Of a DNA stretch of 64,000 nt, positions 56,944-64,000 are shown piece after piece (the stretch's first letter is position 1; each line of letters opens with the position of its first letter). The DNA comes from Saccharothrix sp. ALI-22-I (GTDB lineage Bacteria; Actinomycetota; Actinomycetes; Mycobacteriales; Pseudonocardiaceae): NCBI RefSeq assembly GCF_001984175.1, contig NZ_MTQP01000065.1, positions 248,001 through 312,000 of the forward strand. The letters run 5' to 3'. The position numbers were made by a program, and so were the translations under genes. The notes beneath the pieces were generated by a model. It made no database searches. It saw nothing but the letters and a program-made list of their open reading frames with translations, and had not been told where the DNA came from.

Positions 56944-57698
56944 TCGGCCAGGTTCACGGGCAACCCGTGACCGCCGCGCACCACGACGATCCGGGCGTTC
57001 GACAGCTCCTTCGCCCTGGCGATGACCTTGCGCGAATCCTGCGCCCGACTGTGCTCACCCACGATCACCACCGTCCGCGCTTCGATCGGTGTTCTGATCC
57101 GGCGGGGTAGAGGCAGGCCCGTGCGCCAGTGCGTGAGGCCGATGACCGCCGCATCGGACGGCTCCTCACCGTTCGAGAGCCACCTCAGGTACCGGCGCCA
57201 AGCCCATTCCGAGCGGCTGAGCTTGGCCAGCACGGCGTAGAACACGGCCCGGAACCGGTAAGGCGCGAACGTGCCCGCGGCGGGTTCCACCAGCACCGAT
57301 TCGGTCACCGGGTGCAGTGCGGCGATCCAGGCCCCGTACGAAATGCCGACCAGGAGCGGGTCTTCGAGGTCGAGCGCCTTGAGCACTTCGGCCAACCAGG
57401 CGTTCATGCCTTTTGTCAACGGTGCGGTCTGCACGCCGCCGCCGGCGTCACCGAGAATGTCGACGGCGAACACCGGTCTGTTGATCCTCTTCACCGTGCC
57501 CGCCCACATCGCCGAGGTCGCGCCGGCACCGTGCAGCAGGACGATCGGCTTGCCCGTACCAGGGCGGTGGTGGACGCGGGTCGTGCCCCAGGTCGTCGGC
57601 ACGTCCAAGATCTCATGCGGCGGCCACGCGTCCATCGCTTTGTCGAGCGCTTCAACGAACCGCTCCCGAGCCGCTCGCTTGCTGAACCTACCGATCAC
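56931..57698 (-). CDS. Alpha/beta-hydrolase
   Basis: 255 residues. KPIVLLHGAGATSAMWAG carries the HG oxyanion motif. The nucleophile elbow reads LVGISYGAWIAAL (G-x-S-x-G, nucleophile Ser), and the final GGHGLPV supplies the His. There is no signal peptide. GTG 57698 lies inside the end of the VOC gene, so the two are coupled. Substrate unknown; esterase or lactonase are both possible. Confidence 0.85.
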   Translation of the reverse strand: MIGRFSKRAARERFVEALDKAMDAWPPHEILDVPTTWGTTRVHHRPGTGKPIVLLHGAGATSAMWAGTVKRINRPVFAVDILGDAGGGVQTAPLTKGMNAWLAEVLKALDLEDPLLVGISYGAWIAALHPVTESVLVEPAAGTFAPYRFRAVFYAVLAKLSRSEWAWRRYLRWLSNGEEPSDAAVIGLTHWRTGLPLPRRIRTPIEARTVVIVGEHSRAQDSRKVIARAKELSNARIVVVRGGHGLPVNLADYLE

Positions 57699-58041
57699 GG
57701 TCGTAGCCCGTGACGAAGCAGAACTCGTTGCCGGCGGGGTCGAGGAGGACTTGGAAGCTGCCCTGCTCATCGGTCTGAACGCCGCCCGACGCCGTGGCTC
57801 CCAGCTCAATGGCCTGTGCCGTCGCCTCCGCGAGGTCCCGCACCTCGATGTCCAGGTGAAGGCGGTTCTTCATGCTCTTCGGTTCGGGCACGGGCTGGAA
57901 CGAGATGCGCGGCCAACCGGGTGGTGACACGTGCGCCCAACCGTGCGAGCGATCGACCGGTTCACCACCGAGCAGTGCCGCCCAGAAGCGCACAAGACGT
58001 GAGGGTTCGAGGCAATCCACCACGATCTGGTTCAGCTGCAT
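57688..58041 (-). CDS. VOC-family (glyoxalase-like) protein
   Basis: 117 residues forming one vicinal-oxygen-chelate domain: LNQIVVDCLEPSRLVRFWAA, then NRLHLDIEVRDLAEATAQAI and SFQVLLDPAGNEFCFVTGY. Metal ligands His and Glu are suggested by RLHLDIEV and GNEFC. It may be a lyase, isomerase or a small-molecule-binding resistance protein. First gene of a two-gene operon with the hydrolase; it is divergent from the P-loop protein with 14 bases between starts. Confidence 0.85.
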   Translation of the reverse strand: MQLNQIVVDCLEPSRLVRFWAALLGGEPVDRSHGWAHVSPPGWPRISFQPVPEPKSMKNRLHLDIEVRDLAEATAQAIELGATASGGVQTDEQGSFQVLLDPAGNEFCFVTGYDRDR

Positions 58042-58055
58042 GGTTCCATCATGAG

Positions 58056-58682
58056 GTGACCTGGGACCCTTTCGGCACACTGGGCCGGACGTTGTGGATC
58101 ACTGGTGGCCAATGGGCGGGGAAGAGCACGGTAGCCCGCATCCTGGCCGTCCGATATGGACTGACCGCGTACCACTACGACTACCACGACGCCCGTGGAC
58201 ACCTGGACCGGCGGATCGCCGCCGGGGTGCAGCTGCTCGACCCCGAGATCGCCTACGTCCGCAACACACCAGCCGAAACAGCGGAGTGGGTCCTCCAACA
58301 CTTCCCACAACGCTTCGAATGGGCCTTGGACGACCTGCGCGGCTTGGTCTCCGGACGTCCGATCATCGCCGAAGGCTGGGGCCTGAGACCAGAACTGGCA
58401 GCCCCCATCATGAAGTCCCCGAACCAGATGATCGTGATGGTCCCAACCGACGAGTTCCGCCTACACCAGGCCAACACCCTCCCCCGCGCCCGCAGCCTCA
58501 CCCACAAGGTCAGCGACCCAGCCCAAGCCCAACGCAACCGCCTGGAACGCGACCGCCTGATAGCCGCCGACTGCGTCCAACACGCCAATTCACTGGGGAT
58601 CAGAGTAATCGAGGTAGACGGCTCACAAGACGCGGAGACCGTAGCCGACGAAGTAGCCGACCACTTCAACCTCACAACCTAG
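58056..58682 (+). CDS. P-loop kinase-like protein
   Basis: 208 residues. LWITGGQWAGKSTVARILAV has a Walker A sequence of the nucleoside/sugar-kinase type, followed by GLTAYHYDYHDARGHLDRRI, GRPIIAEGWGLRPELA (Walker B-like strand), an Arg-rich lid (QRNRLERDRLIA) and a final strand RVIEVDGSQDAETV. This is the layout of small-molecule kinases or chloramphenicol-phosphotransferase-like enzymes. The GTG start is uncertain because no good ribosome site is seen. Confidence 0.75.
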   Translation: MTWDPFGTLGRTLWITGGQWAGKSTVARILAVRYGLTAYHYDYHDARGHLDRRIAAGVQLLDPEIAYVRNTPAETAEWVLQHFPQRFEWALDDLRGLVSGRPIIAEGWGLRPELAAPIMKSPNQMIVMVPTDEFRLHQANTLPRARSLTHKVSDPAQAQRNRLERDRLIAADCVQHANSLGIRVIEVDGSQDAETVADEVADHFNLTT

Positions 58683-59322
58683 ACCGCAGTCTCAACCAAT
58701 CCACAAGACCTTCCCACCTGCCATCATGCCGGCCGCATGTCCGACTCAACCAATAGATGCGAACCGCAGGAAACGCACCAACCTCTTGGCGCGCGTCGGC
58801 CCGTTTCCCGCGACCGCCTGACCACAACTTCTCGCACATGTCGGGGAGACAATGAAATCCGGTCATGCTCAGCGTAGAGCTTCACATAGGCCGCCCGTCA
58901 AGCGAAACGATTCCCCCGTCCGTGTGGAACTCGCCCGACAACTACCCCAGCGGGGCGCACAAAATCCACGGTCTATCCCCCGAACCAGCCCATTCACCGC
59001 ACCAACGAAGACCACAGCCACCCGATTCCCGCCCCGCCGGGGTGCAGACACAGCCCACCGTTCACAACAAGCGACTCCCATCGGACGTCGAGACCGGCGA
59101 TGCCACGAAGCTGCACGCCGGAACACAGAAGCCCAAGACCGTCCACAACAGACGATCCATGACCGCAGCCACCGCACGAGGACCGCCCGCCGCGGTCCTC
59201 GTGCGGCCGACAACCAGCCTCCGCCCCGGAAGATCGTGGCCGGGATGAGGCAATGATCACTGTCGAAGGGCACACCGGAGCAGAAGGGGGCGCGCCAGGG
59301 GCACCGAAGGCCCACAGGAAAC
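58683..59322. other. Gene-free stretch with strong hairpin
   Basis: No frame here has the codon bias of the neighbours. The 134-codon frame at 58852-59256 is Arg/Pro-rich noise. A 15-bp perfect hairpin (59172-59206, arm CCGCACGAGGACCGC, five-base loop) stands out but has no gene to terminate nearby. Confidence 0.45.
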
Positions 59323-59347
59323 AAAAGACCGTCCACGTGGGACGGTC
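59323..59347 (-). terminator. Terminator of tRNA-Gly
   Basis: On the minus strand GACCGTCC / GGACGGTC forms an 8-bp stem with a five-base loop and is followed by TTTTG, 29 bases after the tRNA 3' end. Confidence 0.8.
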
Positions 59348-59375
59348 CGTAAGCGATCTACCAGCAAGAAGAAGG

Positions 59376-59449
59376 TGGAGCGGGTGACGGGAATCGAACC
59401 CGCATGACCAGCTTGGAAGGCTGGGGCTCTACCATTGAGCTACACCCGC
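59376..59449 (-). tRNA. tRNA-Gly (TCC anticodon)
   Basis: Cloverleaf with acceptor stem GCGGGTG / CACCCGC, D-arm GTAGCTCAATGGTAGAGC, anticodon loop CTTCCAA (TCC, codon GGA), T-arm GGGTTCGATTCCC, discriminator T and an encoded CCA end. It is divergent from tRNA-Pro, 61 bases away. Confidence 0.93.
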
Positions 59450-59510
59450 GACGCGCCTACCGGGGTGGGCGCGGGGTTAGCTTAGCGGGTCGCGATAGAG
59501 TGGGGTGGAC

Positions 59511-59584
59511 CGGGGCGTGGCGCAGTTTGGTAGCGCACCCGCTTTGGGAGCGGGGGGTCGCAGGTTCAAATCCTGTCGCCCCGA
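59511..59584 (+). tRNA. tRNA-Pro (TGG anticodon)
   Basis: Cloverleaf with acceptor stem CGGGGCG / CGCCCCG, anticodon loop TTTGGGA (TGG, codon CCA), T-arm with GGTTCAAATCC and discriminator A. The CCA end is not encoded. A TAGAGT -10 hexamer lies ten bases upstream (59496-59501). Confidence 0.93.
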
Positions 59585-59589
59585 CGGTC

Positions 59590-59627
59590 GCCCTGGCCAG
59601 CCCTTGTGGTTGGTCAGGGCTCTTCCT
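59590..59627 (+). terminator. Terminator of tRNA-Pro
   Basis: GCCCTGGCCA and TGGTCAGGGC pair over ten bases with one G-U, an 11-base loop, then TCTTCCT. Confidence 0.6.
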
Positions 59628-59643
59628 GGGGTAACCGGGGCCC

Positions 59644-59803
59644 ATGACTACTGCACCGTTCGAGCCTGAGCCTGAGTTCGCGGCCTCGGATCGCGGCTGC
59701 CGACCCTGGGCAAGGGGCGCCTGAGCAGGCGCCGGGGTTCGGGGTTGAGGCTGAGGAGCCTGATGTGACCCCGGAGGAGGGTGACGAGCCGGAGGGCGGT
59801 TAG
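59644..59803 (+). pseudogene. Small acidic protein gene with apparent frameshift
   Basis: An ATG frame begins MTTAPFEPEPEFAASDRG and stops early. The adjacent frame continues with PGQGAPEQAPGFGVEAEE, then PDVTPEEGDEPEGG and a stop at 59801. The acidic Glu/Pro/Gly composition matches across the junction near 59700, so a one-base insertion or sequencing error has probably split one gene of about 52 codons. Confidence 0.4.
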
Positions 59804-60051
59804 CCGCCTAGCTCGTTCACCGCGGTGGAGATCGTGGCGGCTTGGCGTTCCAGGTCTTCGTCGCTGGAGTCCTCGTCGACGCCGCGGGCCAGGAGTTCGG
59901 ATCTCGACACCAGCAGCAGGGCGCCGCGGAAGCGGTCCGTGTCGAGGTCGTCTACCGGGATCACTTCCAACCGTCCTTCGATCAGGACCAGGTTGGGGTC
60001 CGGCAGGTCGGAGTCCAGCAACTCACGCAGGTGACGAGCTTTGACGGTCAT
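59800..60051 (-). CDS. Small conserved-type hypothetical protein
   Basis: 83 residues: MTVKARHLRELLDSDLPDPN, then LVLIEGRLEVIPVDDLDTDR and a helical, acidic C-terminus. Coding bias is normal. No domain is recognised; there is no signal or membrane segment. It is convergent with the broken acidic gene and 105 bases from the LysR stop on the same strand. Confidence 0.65.
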   Translation of the reverse strand: MTVKARHLRELLDSDLPDPNLVLIEGRLEVIPVDDLDTDRFRGALLLVSRSELLARGVDEDSSDEDLERQAATISTAVNELGG

Positions 60052-60156
60052 GTGTTCGGCCTACCCGGCGGCCGCGTCGCGAAACGGACCCGTCGCGAAA
60101 CGCGGGCCGTTCTTGAGCACACCCGCGCCCGGGCGCTCAAGAACGGCTCCCCAGTG

Positions 60157-61062
60157 TCATGCCGGAGTGGCCACCTGCTCGCTTACCACCTGCGCCGCCG
60201 CCGACACGAGTGCCGTCACGGACGGGTTGGTGGAGTTGTCCTGGCGCCACGCGAACTGGGTGTACACCCGGAACGGCGGGACCCAGGGCAGTCGGCACAG
60301 CCTGCCGTCGGCGAGCTCCGCCGCGACCGTCACCTCGGGGACAAGCGAAATCCCCAGACCCGAGGCGACCGCCCGCTTGGCGGCGTCGATCGAGTCGAGC
60401 GCCAACACCGGCGACTTCGACTCCGCTTCATGCAAACCCAACGCCTGCTCGAACTGCTCGTAGTAACTGGCGCCGTTCTCGGCCCGGATGAGCGTGCTGC
60501 CGCGCAGCTCGTCCTCGGTGATCACCGAACGCCTGGTGAGGGCGTGGGTCGGGCCGGCGACCATGACCAGCGGCTCCGGGCACAGCACCGTCGTCTCCAA
60601 CCCCTCGCGGGGCTCCACGGAGCCGATGAAGAAGGTGCAGTCCAGTCGCCCCTCACGCACCGAGGTCAGGTTCGCCTGGGTGTTGCGCGAGTGGAGCGAG
60701 ATCTGGACGCTCGGGTACCGCCAGCACATGTACTCGATCAGTGGTAGCAGACGGTAGTCAGTCAGGCTCTGTGCGCTACCGATGACCAGCTTGCCGTGCG
60801 GCTCGCCGTTCATCGTGATGGCTTTTCTGGCCTTGTCGGTGAGAGTGATGATGTTCCGCGCGAACGGCAATAGCTCGACACCGGCAGAGGTCATCTGGAT
60901 GCCGCGCGGAAGTCGGCGGAAAAGTGGCACCCCGAGGGTCTCTTCGAGTGCCTTGATCCGAGTGGTTATAGTGGGCTGCGAGCAATTCAGCGTAGCGGCT
61001 GCCTTGGTGAAACTGCCCGTTTGAACCACAGTTGTGAACGCCAAAAGCTGACGCGTCTCCAT
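60157..61062 (-). CDS. LysR-family transcriptional regulator
   Basis: 301 residues. The N-terminal winged helix-turn-helix is ETRQLLAFTTVVQTGSFTKA, then AATLNCSQPTITTRIKALEE. The effector domain begins with GKLVIGSAQSLTDYRLLPLI and contains TFFIGSVEPREGLETTVLCP and GLGISLVPEVTVAAEL. The ATG at 61062 has GGGGAG upstream; a longer frame begins at 61095. LysR genes usually flank a divergent target, but here the upstream side is a 1.3-kb stretch with no gene, so the target is unknown. Confidence 0.9.
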   Translation of the reverse strand: METRQLLAFTTVVQTGSFTKAAATLNCSQPTITTRIKALEETLGVPLFRRLPRGIQMTSAGVELLPFARNIITLTDKARKAITMNGEPHGKLVIGSAQSLTDYRLLPLIEYMCWRYPSVQISLHSRNTQANLTSVREGRLDCTFFIGSVEPREGLETTVLCPEPLVMVAGPTHALTRRSVITEDELRGSTLIRAENGASYYEQFEQALGLHEAESKSPVLALDSIDAAKRAVASGLGISLVPEVTVAAELADGRLCRLPWVPPFRVYTQFAWRQDNSTNPSVTALVSAAAQVVSEQVATPA

Positions 61063-62373
61063 GGAGCTCCCCAACGGTGCGGATAAGTGGTCCACGAGAG
61101 GCCGGTGTTGGGCGGCATCGTGATCTCTTGTGCGTGGCGGCAGACGACCTGGCTGCGCTCCTGCGAGCGCGTGACCTGAGGTCGATCAACATCGCCGCTC
61201 TACCGTGAGGGGTGGTACCCGGTGGGCGTGCGGTGTGTCCGGAACCCCTCGGGCACCGAAGTGACGGCCGGCACCCGGTGGTGGTCCTGGGTTAGTGTTC
61301 GGCAGCGGCGGAATGGTTTTCATCGGGTCATCGGCACCTTGTCTGGTAGGTGGTTAAAGAGCTCGATGACATTGTCTCGCTCGTTCCTGTCGGTCCCGGT
61401 TGCCGGTTGCGTCCGCTGCTGGCCCCCCAGAACGTCCGGCAACGTGAATAATTCCTGGTCCAACATGCGGGTCGGGCGTCACGCTACCTGAAACCCACAC
61501 TAATGGACTACGGCGAGTGGAGTCATCTCGACAAGTGAAAGTTTTCTGTCGAGCGCTACTCCAAACGGCCCTAATTCACCCCTTGGGTCGAACCTCCCCT
61601 CGAAGTCGGTTGCCGACCGTTAGTCGGCGTTACGGCATCCGTGTTACACGACTGTCGGACGGCTCCGCTCGGTGATGACGCACTCCACCGTGGTCGCGGC
61701 TCCCACTGCCACCCGAACGGCCTAACCGCACGGTGTGTCGATCGGCCGTTGGGCTGCAGTCCTGCGCCCGAACCGCCCCTGGCGAGACCGCGAATTGCGG
61801 TCGGCGGCCGGTGTTGACAGTGCGTCAACGCTTCCGGAGCAGCCTGAGGCAGGCCGGGGTCAAGCTCGGATCGACCCCGGATCGACCGCGGATCGACCGC
61901 GGATCGGGGGCGCGTCGGGAGCGGACCGAAGCCCGGATCGAGGTCTGGAACCAGGTCCGGAACGGTGCGGCAGGAGCAGGAGCGGGACGGCAGCGACAGG
62001 GTGCCGAAGCGGGGCCAGACGGCCCAGTCGTTGAGAACCGCTGTTGTGATTTGTGCCGCCCTCAGAGGGCGCGTCGCCGAGGCCGCCGAGAGGGTCACTG
62101 AACACGACCCCGAAGGGCAGCCCGAACGCCCGGAATTCCGCCGACATCACGAATTCCAGGATCGATCACACAAAGCGATTCCGGCGCACCGGTATTGCCG
62201 GAACAATGCCCCGACACCCCGCCCCGCCCTCCGGTTCACCCGCTTGCGACGCCCGGAGCCGGGGTGCTAGCGCCCCCGCACCGGCGGACCGCCTAGACTC
62301 AGGCGGAATCCCGGCGCGTCCAGACGCGTTCCCGGGGTGTTCCGCACGTCCTGCCCGTTACGAGGAGACCACG
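61063..62373. other. Long gene-free region between LysR and tig
   Basis: About 1.3 kb without a frame that shows normal codon bias. Local composition drops in GC around 61300-61520. An 11-bp tandem repeat (GGATCGACCGC type, four copies, 61868-61910) lies near the middle, and a 7-bp hairpin TTCCGGC / GCCGGAA at 62179-62203 lies closer to tig. The last 150 bases probably contain the tig promoter. Confidence 0.4.
61868..61910. repeat. 11-bp tandem repeat
   Basis: Four consecutive copies of GGATCGACCGC with small changes (GGATCGACCCC, two exact copies, GGATCGGGGGC). No coding frame is supported across it. Confidence 0.6.
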
Positions 62374-63726
62374 TTGAAGAGCACCGTCGAGCACCTGAGC
62401 CCGACGCGGGTCCGGATCAACGTCGAGGTGCCGTTCGACGAGCTCAAGTCGGACTTCGACCGCGCGTACCGCAAGCTGGCCAAGCAGGTCCGCATCCCCG
62501 GCTTCCGCCCCGGCAAGGCTCCCGCCCGCGTGTTGGAGAGCCGCATCGGCCGCGCGCCCGTGCTGGACGAGGTCGTCCAGGAGGCGATCCCGGCCAAGTA
62601 CCTGGAGGCCGTCAACTCCGGTGAGCTGCGCACCCTGGGCCGCCCCGACTTCGAGGTGACCAAGATCGAGGACGGCGAGTCCCTGGCGTTCACCGCCGAG
62701 GTCGACGTCCGCCCCGAGATCACCGTCCCCGCCTTCGGCGAGCTGACCGTCAGCGTCGACGACCAGGAGGTCACCGACGAGGACGTGGACACCCAGCTCG
62801 ACGAGCTGCGCGCCCGCTTCGCCACGCTGACCGGCGTCCAGCGCCCGGCCCAGAACGGCGACTTCGTCGTGGTCGACCTGTCGGCGACGGTGGACGGCGA
62901 GGAGGTCGAGGAGGCCAAGACCGCCGGCCTGTCCTACGAGATCGGCTCCGGCCAGCTCGTCGAGGGCATCGACGACGCCCTGATCGGCGCGTCCGAGGGC
63001 GAGTCCAAGAACTTCACCACCACCCTGGTGGCCGGTGACCACGCCGGCCGCGACGCCGACGTCACCGTGGTGCTGAACTCGGTCAAGGAGCGCCAGCTCC
63101 CCGAGCTGGACGACGAGTTCGCCCAGCTGGCCAGCGAGTTCGACACGCTGGAGGAGCTCAAGGCCGACCTGCGCACCCGCCTGGGCCGCGTGAAGAAGAT
63201 GCAGCAGGGCGTCCAGGCCCGGGACAAGGTGCTGGAGGCGCTGCTGGCCAGCGTCGAGGTGCCGCTGCCCGAGGCCATCGTCCAGGGCGAGGTCGAGGCG
63301 CGGGCGCACGACGCCATCCACGCCCTCGACCACGACGAGGCGCGCTTCGCCGACTGGCTGGCCGAGCAGGGCCAGACCAAGGAGGAGTTCGACGCCGAGG
63401 TGCTGGAGGCCTCCCAGCAGGCGGTCAAGACGCAGCTCGTGCTCGACGCCATCGCCGACGCCGAGCAGCTGACCGTGTCCGACGCCGAGCTCACCGAGCG
63501 GATCATCTACCAGGCCCAGCGGTTCGGCATCAGCCCGGACGAGTACGTCAAGCGGGCGCAGCAGTCGGGCCAGTTGGGCGCCATCTTCGCCGACGTGCGC
63601 CGCGGCAAGGCGCTGGCCTCGGTCGTGCGCCAGGCCACCGTGACCGACTCGGCCGGCAACGCCCTCGACCTGGACGAGCTGTTCGGCGAGACGAAGTCCA
63701 CTGAGGAACCCGCGAACGCGGAGTGA
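62374..63726 (+). CDS. tig: Trigger factor
   Basis: 450 residues. The ribosome-binding N-domain has [12 protein letters not shown] (GFRxGxxP signature, about residues 42-53). The FKBP-like peptidyl-prolyl isomerase domain lies about 150-245 ([20 protein letters not shown]). The long C-domain forms the chaperone arms. It binds nascent chains at the exit tunnel. The TTG start has GAGGAG nine bases upstream. As in other bacteria it is followed by clpP. Confidence 0.96.
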   Translation: MKSTVEHLSPTRVRINVEVPFDELKSDFDRAYRKLAKQVRIPGFRPGKAPARVLESRIGRAPVLDEVVQEAIPAKYLEAVNSGELRTLGRPDFEVTKIEDGESLAFTAEVDVRPEITVPAFGELTVSVDDQEVTDEDVDTQLDELRARFATLTGVQRPAQNGDFVVVDLSATVDGEEVEEAKTAGLSYEIGSGQLVEGIDDALIGASEGESKNFTTTLVAGDHAGRDADVTVVLNSVKERQLPELDDEFAQLASEFDTLEELKADLRTRLGRVKKMQQGVQARDKVLEALLASVEVPLPEAIVQGEVEARAHDAIHALDHDEARFADWLAEQGQTKEEFDAEVLEASQQAVKTQLVLDAIADAEQLTVSDAELTERIIYQAQRFGISPDEYVKRAQQSGQLGAIFADVRRGKALASVVRQATVTDSAGNALDLDELFGETKSTEEPANAE

Positions 63727-63740
63727 AGCCCTGAGCGAAC

Positions 63741-63772
63741 GCGGGCGGTGTCGGGACGTCGACGCCGCCCGC
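63741..63772 (+). terminator. Hairpin between tig and clpP
   Basis: GCGGGCGG / CCGCCCGC plus a T-G pair and GTCG / CGAC form a 13-bp stem with a six-base loop, followed by CTTCGTT. clpP probably has its own promoter in the next 70 bases. Confidence 0.65.
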
Positions 63773-63839
63773 CTTCGTTAAGGTCGTTTGTACGAGACTC
63801 TTTTCGGCACAGCTAGTCGGCAAAGTTAGGCAGGCAGAC

Positions 63840-64000
63840 GTGACGCAGCACTCCTTCCCGACGCCCGAGATGCGCGCGGCCACGGGGATGAACCTCAACG
63901 ACTCGGTCTACGAGCGCCTGCTCCGCGAGCGGATCATCGTGCTGGGTTCGCAGGTCGAAGAGGGCATCGCCAACCAGATCACCGCCCAGCTCCTCCTCCT
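63840..64000 (+). CDS. clpP1: ATP-dependent Clp protease proteolytic subunit (5' part, runs out of window)
   Basis: 53 codons are visible: TQHSFPTPEMRAATGMNLND, then SVYERLLRERIIVLGSQVEE and GIANQITAQLLLL. This is the N-terminal region of an actinobacterial ClpP (position after tig suggests ClpP1). The catalytic Ser-His-Asp lie beyond the edge. The GTG has a weak AGGCAGG site; the in-frame ATG at 63870 or 63888 could give a shorter propeptide. Confidence 0.9.
   Translation, partial: MTQHSFPTPEMRAATGMNLNDSVYERLLRERIIVLGSQVEEGIANQITAQLLL

Noticed and set aside
58852-59256. 134-codon plus-strand frame between the P-loop gene and tRNA-Gly
   Set aside because: Arg/Pro/Thr-rich translation without codon periodicity or family resemblance.
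61571-62098. 175-codon minus-strand frame upstream of tig
   Set aside because: Arg/Pro-rich, crosses the 11-bp tandem repeat and lacks codon bias. Probably chance in GC-rich DNA.

Overview
The window is very GC-rich. Third codon positions are almost always G or C, and GTG and TTG starts are common. The gene families are typical of filamentous Actinobacteria: an AfsR/SARP regulator, XRE/DUF397 pairs, DUF3558 and DUF5130 proteins, a mycothiol-dependent DsbA-like protein, Eis, GDH-180 glutamate dehydrogenase, and the pepN - dsbA - rpiB - nei - tig - clpP neighbourhood also known from mycobacteria. The best guess is a chromosome segment from the Pseudonocardiaceae (Saccharothrix / Lentzea / Actinosynnema type). 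This is inferred from gene content; no 16S gene is present.

Layout. 0-3 kb: an unknown gene behind a perfect actinobacterial SOS box, a MarR regulator, a decayed regulator region with direct repeats, and tRNA-Arg. 3-11 kb: a LacI/MFS divergent pair, a DUF3558 lipoprotein, a CopD-CtaG fusion, a TetR/ABC exporter operon with two palindromic operators, and an SSB paralogue. 11-22.5 kb: ettA, a 1335-residue Gly/Pro-rich protein of unknown function, and the giant NAD-glutamate dehydrogenase, ending in an unusual repeat array. 22.5-29 kb: starch and maltodextrin use (secreted amylase, cytoplasmic alpha-glucosidase, LacI regulator, cre-like operator), then an AlkZ-like glycosylase, a thioesterase and an unknown protein. 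29-35.7 kb: an AfsR-like regulator followed by three peptidoglycan hydrolases, two of which carry the same seven-repeat propeller-like domain on opposite sides of unrelated catalytic domains. 35.7-41.7 kb: a second alpha-glucosidase, truncated haemoglobin, a prolyl oligopeptidase/MscS operon and an HNH nuclease.

41.7-46.8 kb is the accessory-looking part. It holds a small protein built from twelve Ser/Cys-alternating octapeptide repeats, a DUF5130 pair, two divergent XRE regulators with a DUF397 partner, a membrane-tethered receiver-domain protein and a toxin-antitoxin pair. 46.8-64 kb: pepN, a DsbA-like protein, aldehyde dehydrogenase, a second copy of the repeat array, a ComB-family phosphatase, rpiB-nei, a DUF1542-like protein, eis, a mycothiol-dependent isomerase-like protein, a VOC/hydrolase operon, a P-loop kinase-like protein, tRNA-Gly and tRNA-Pro, a LysR regulator, a long gene-free stretch, then tig and the start of clpP.

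The strongest candidates for new biology are the octapeptide-repeat protein, the propeller-hydrolase trio, and the paired palindromic arrays at two convergent gene ends.
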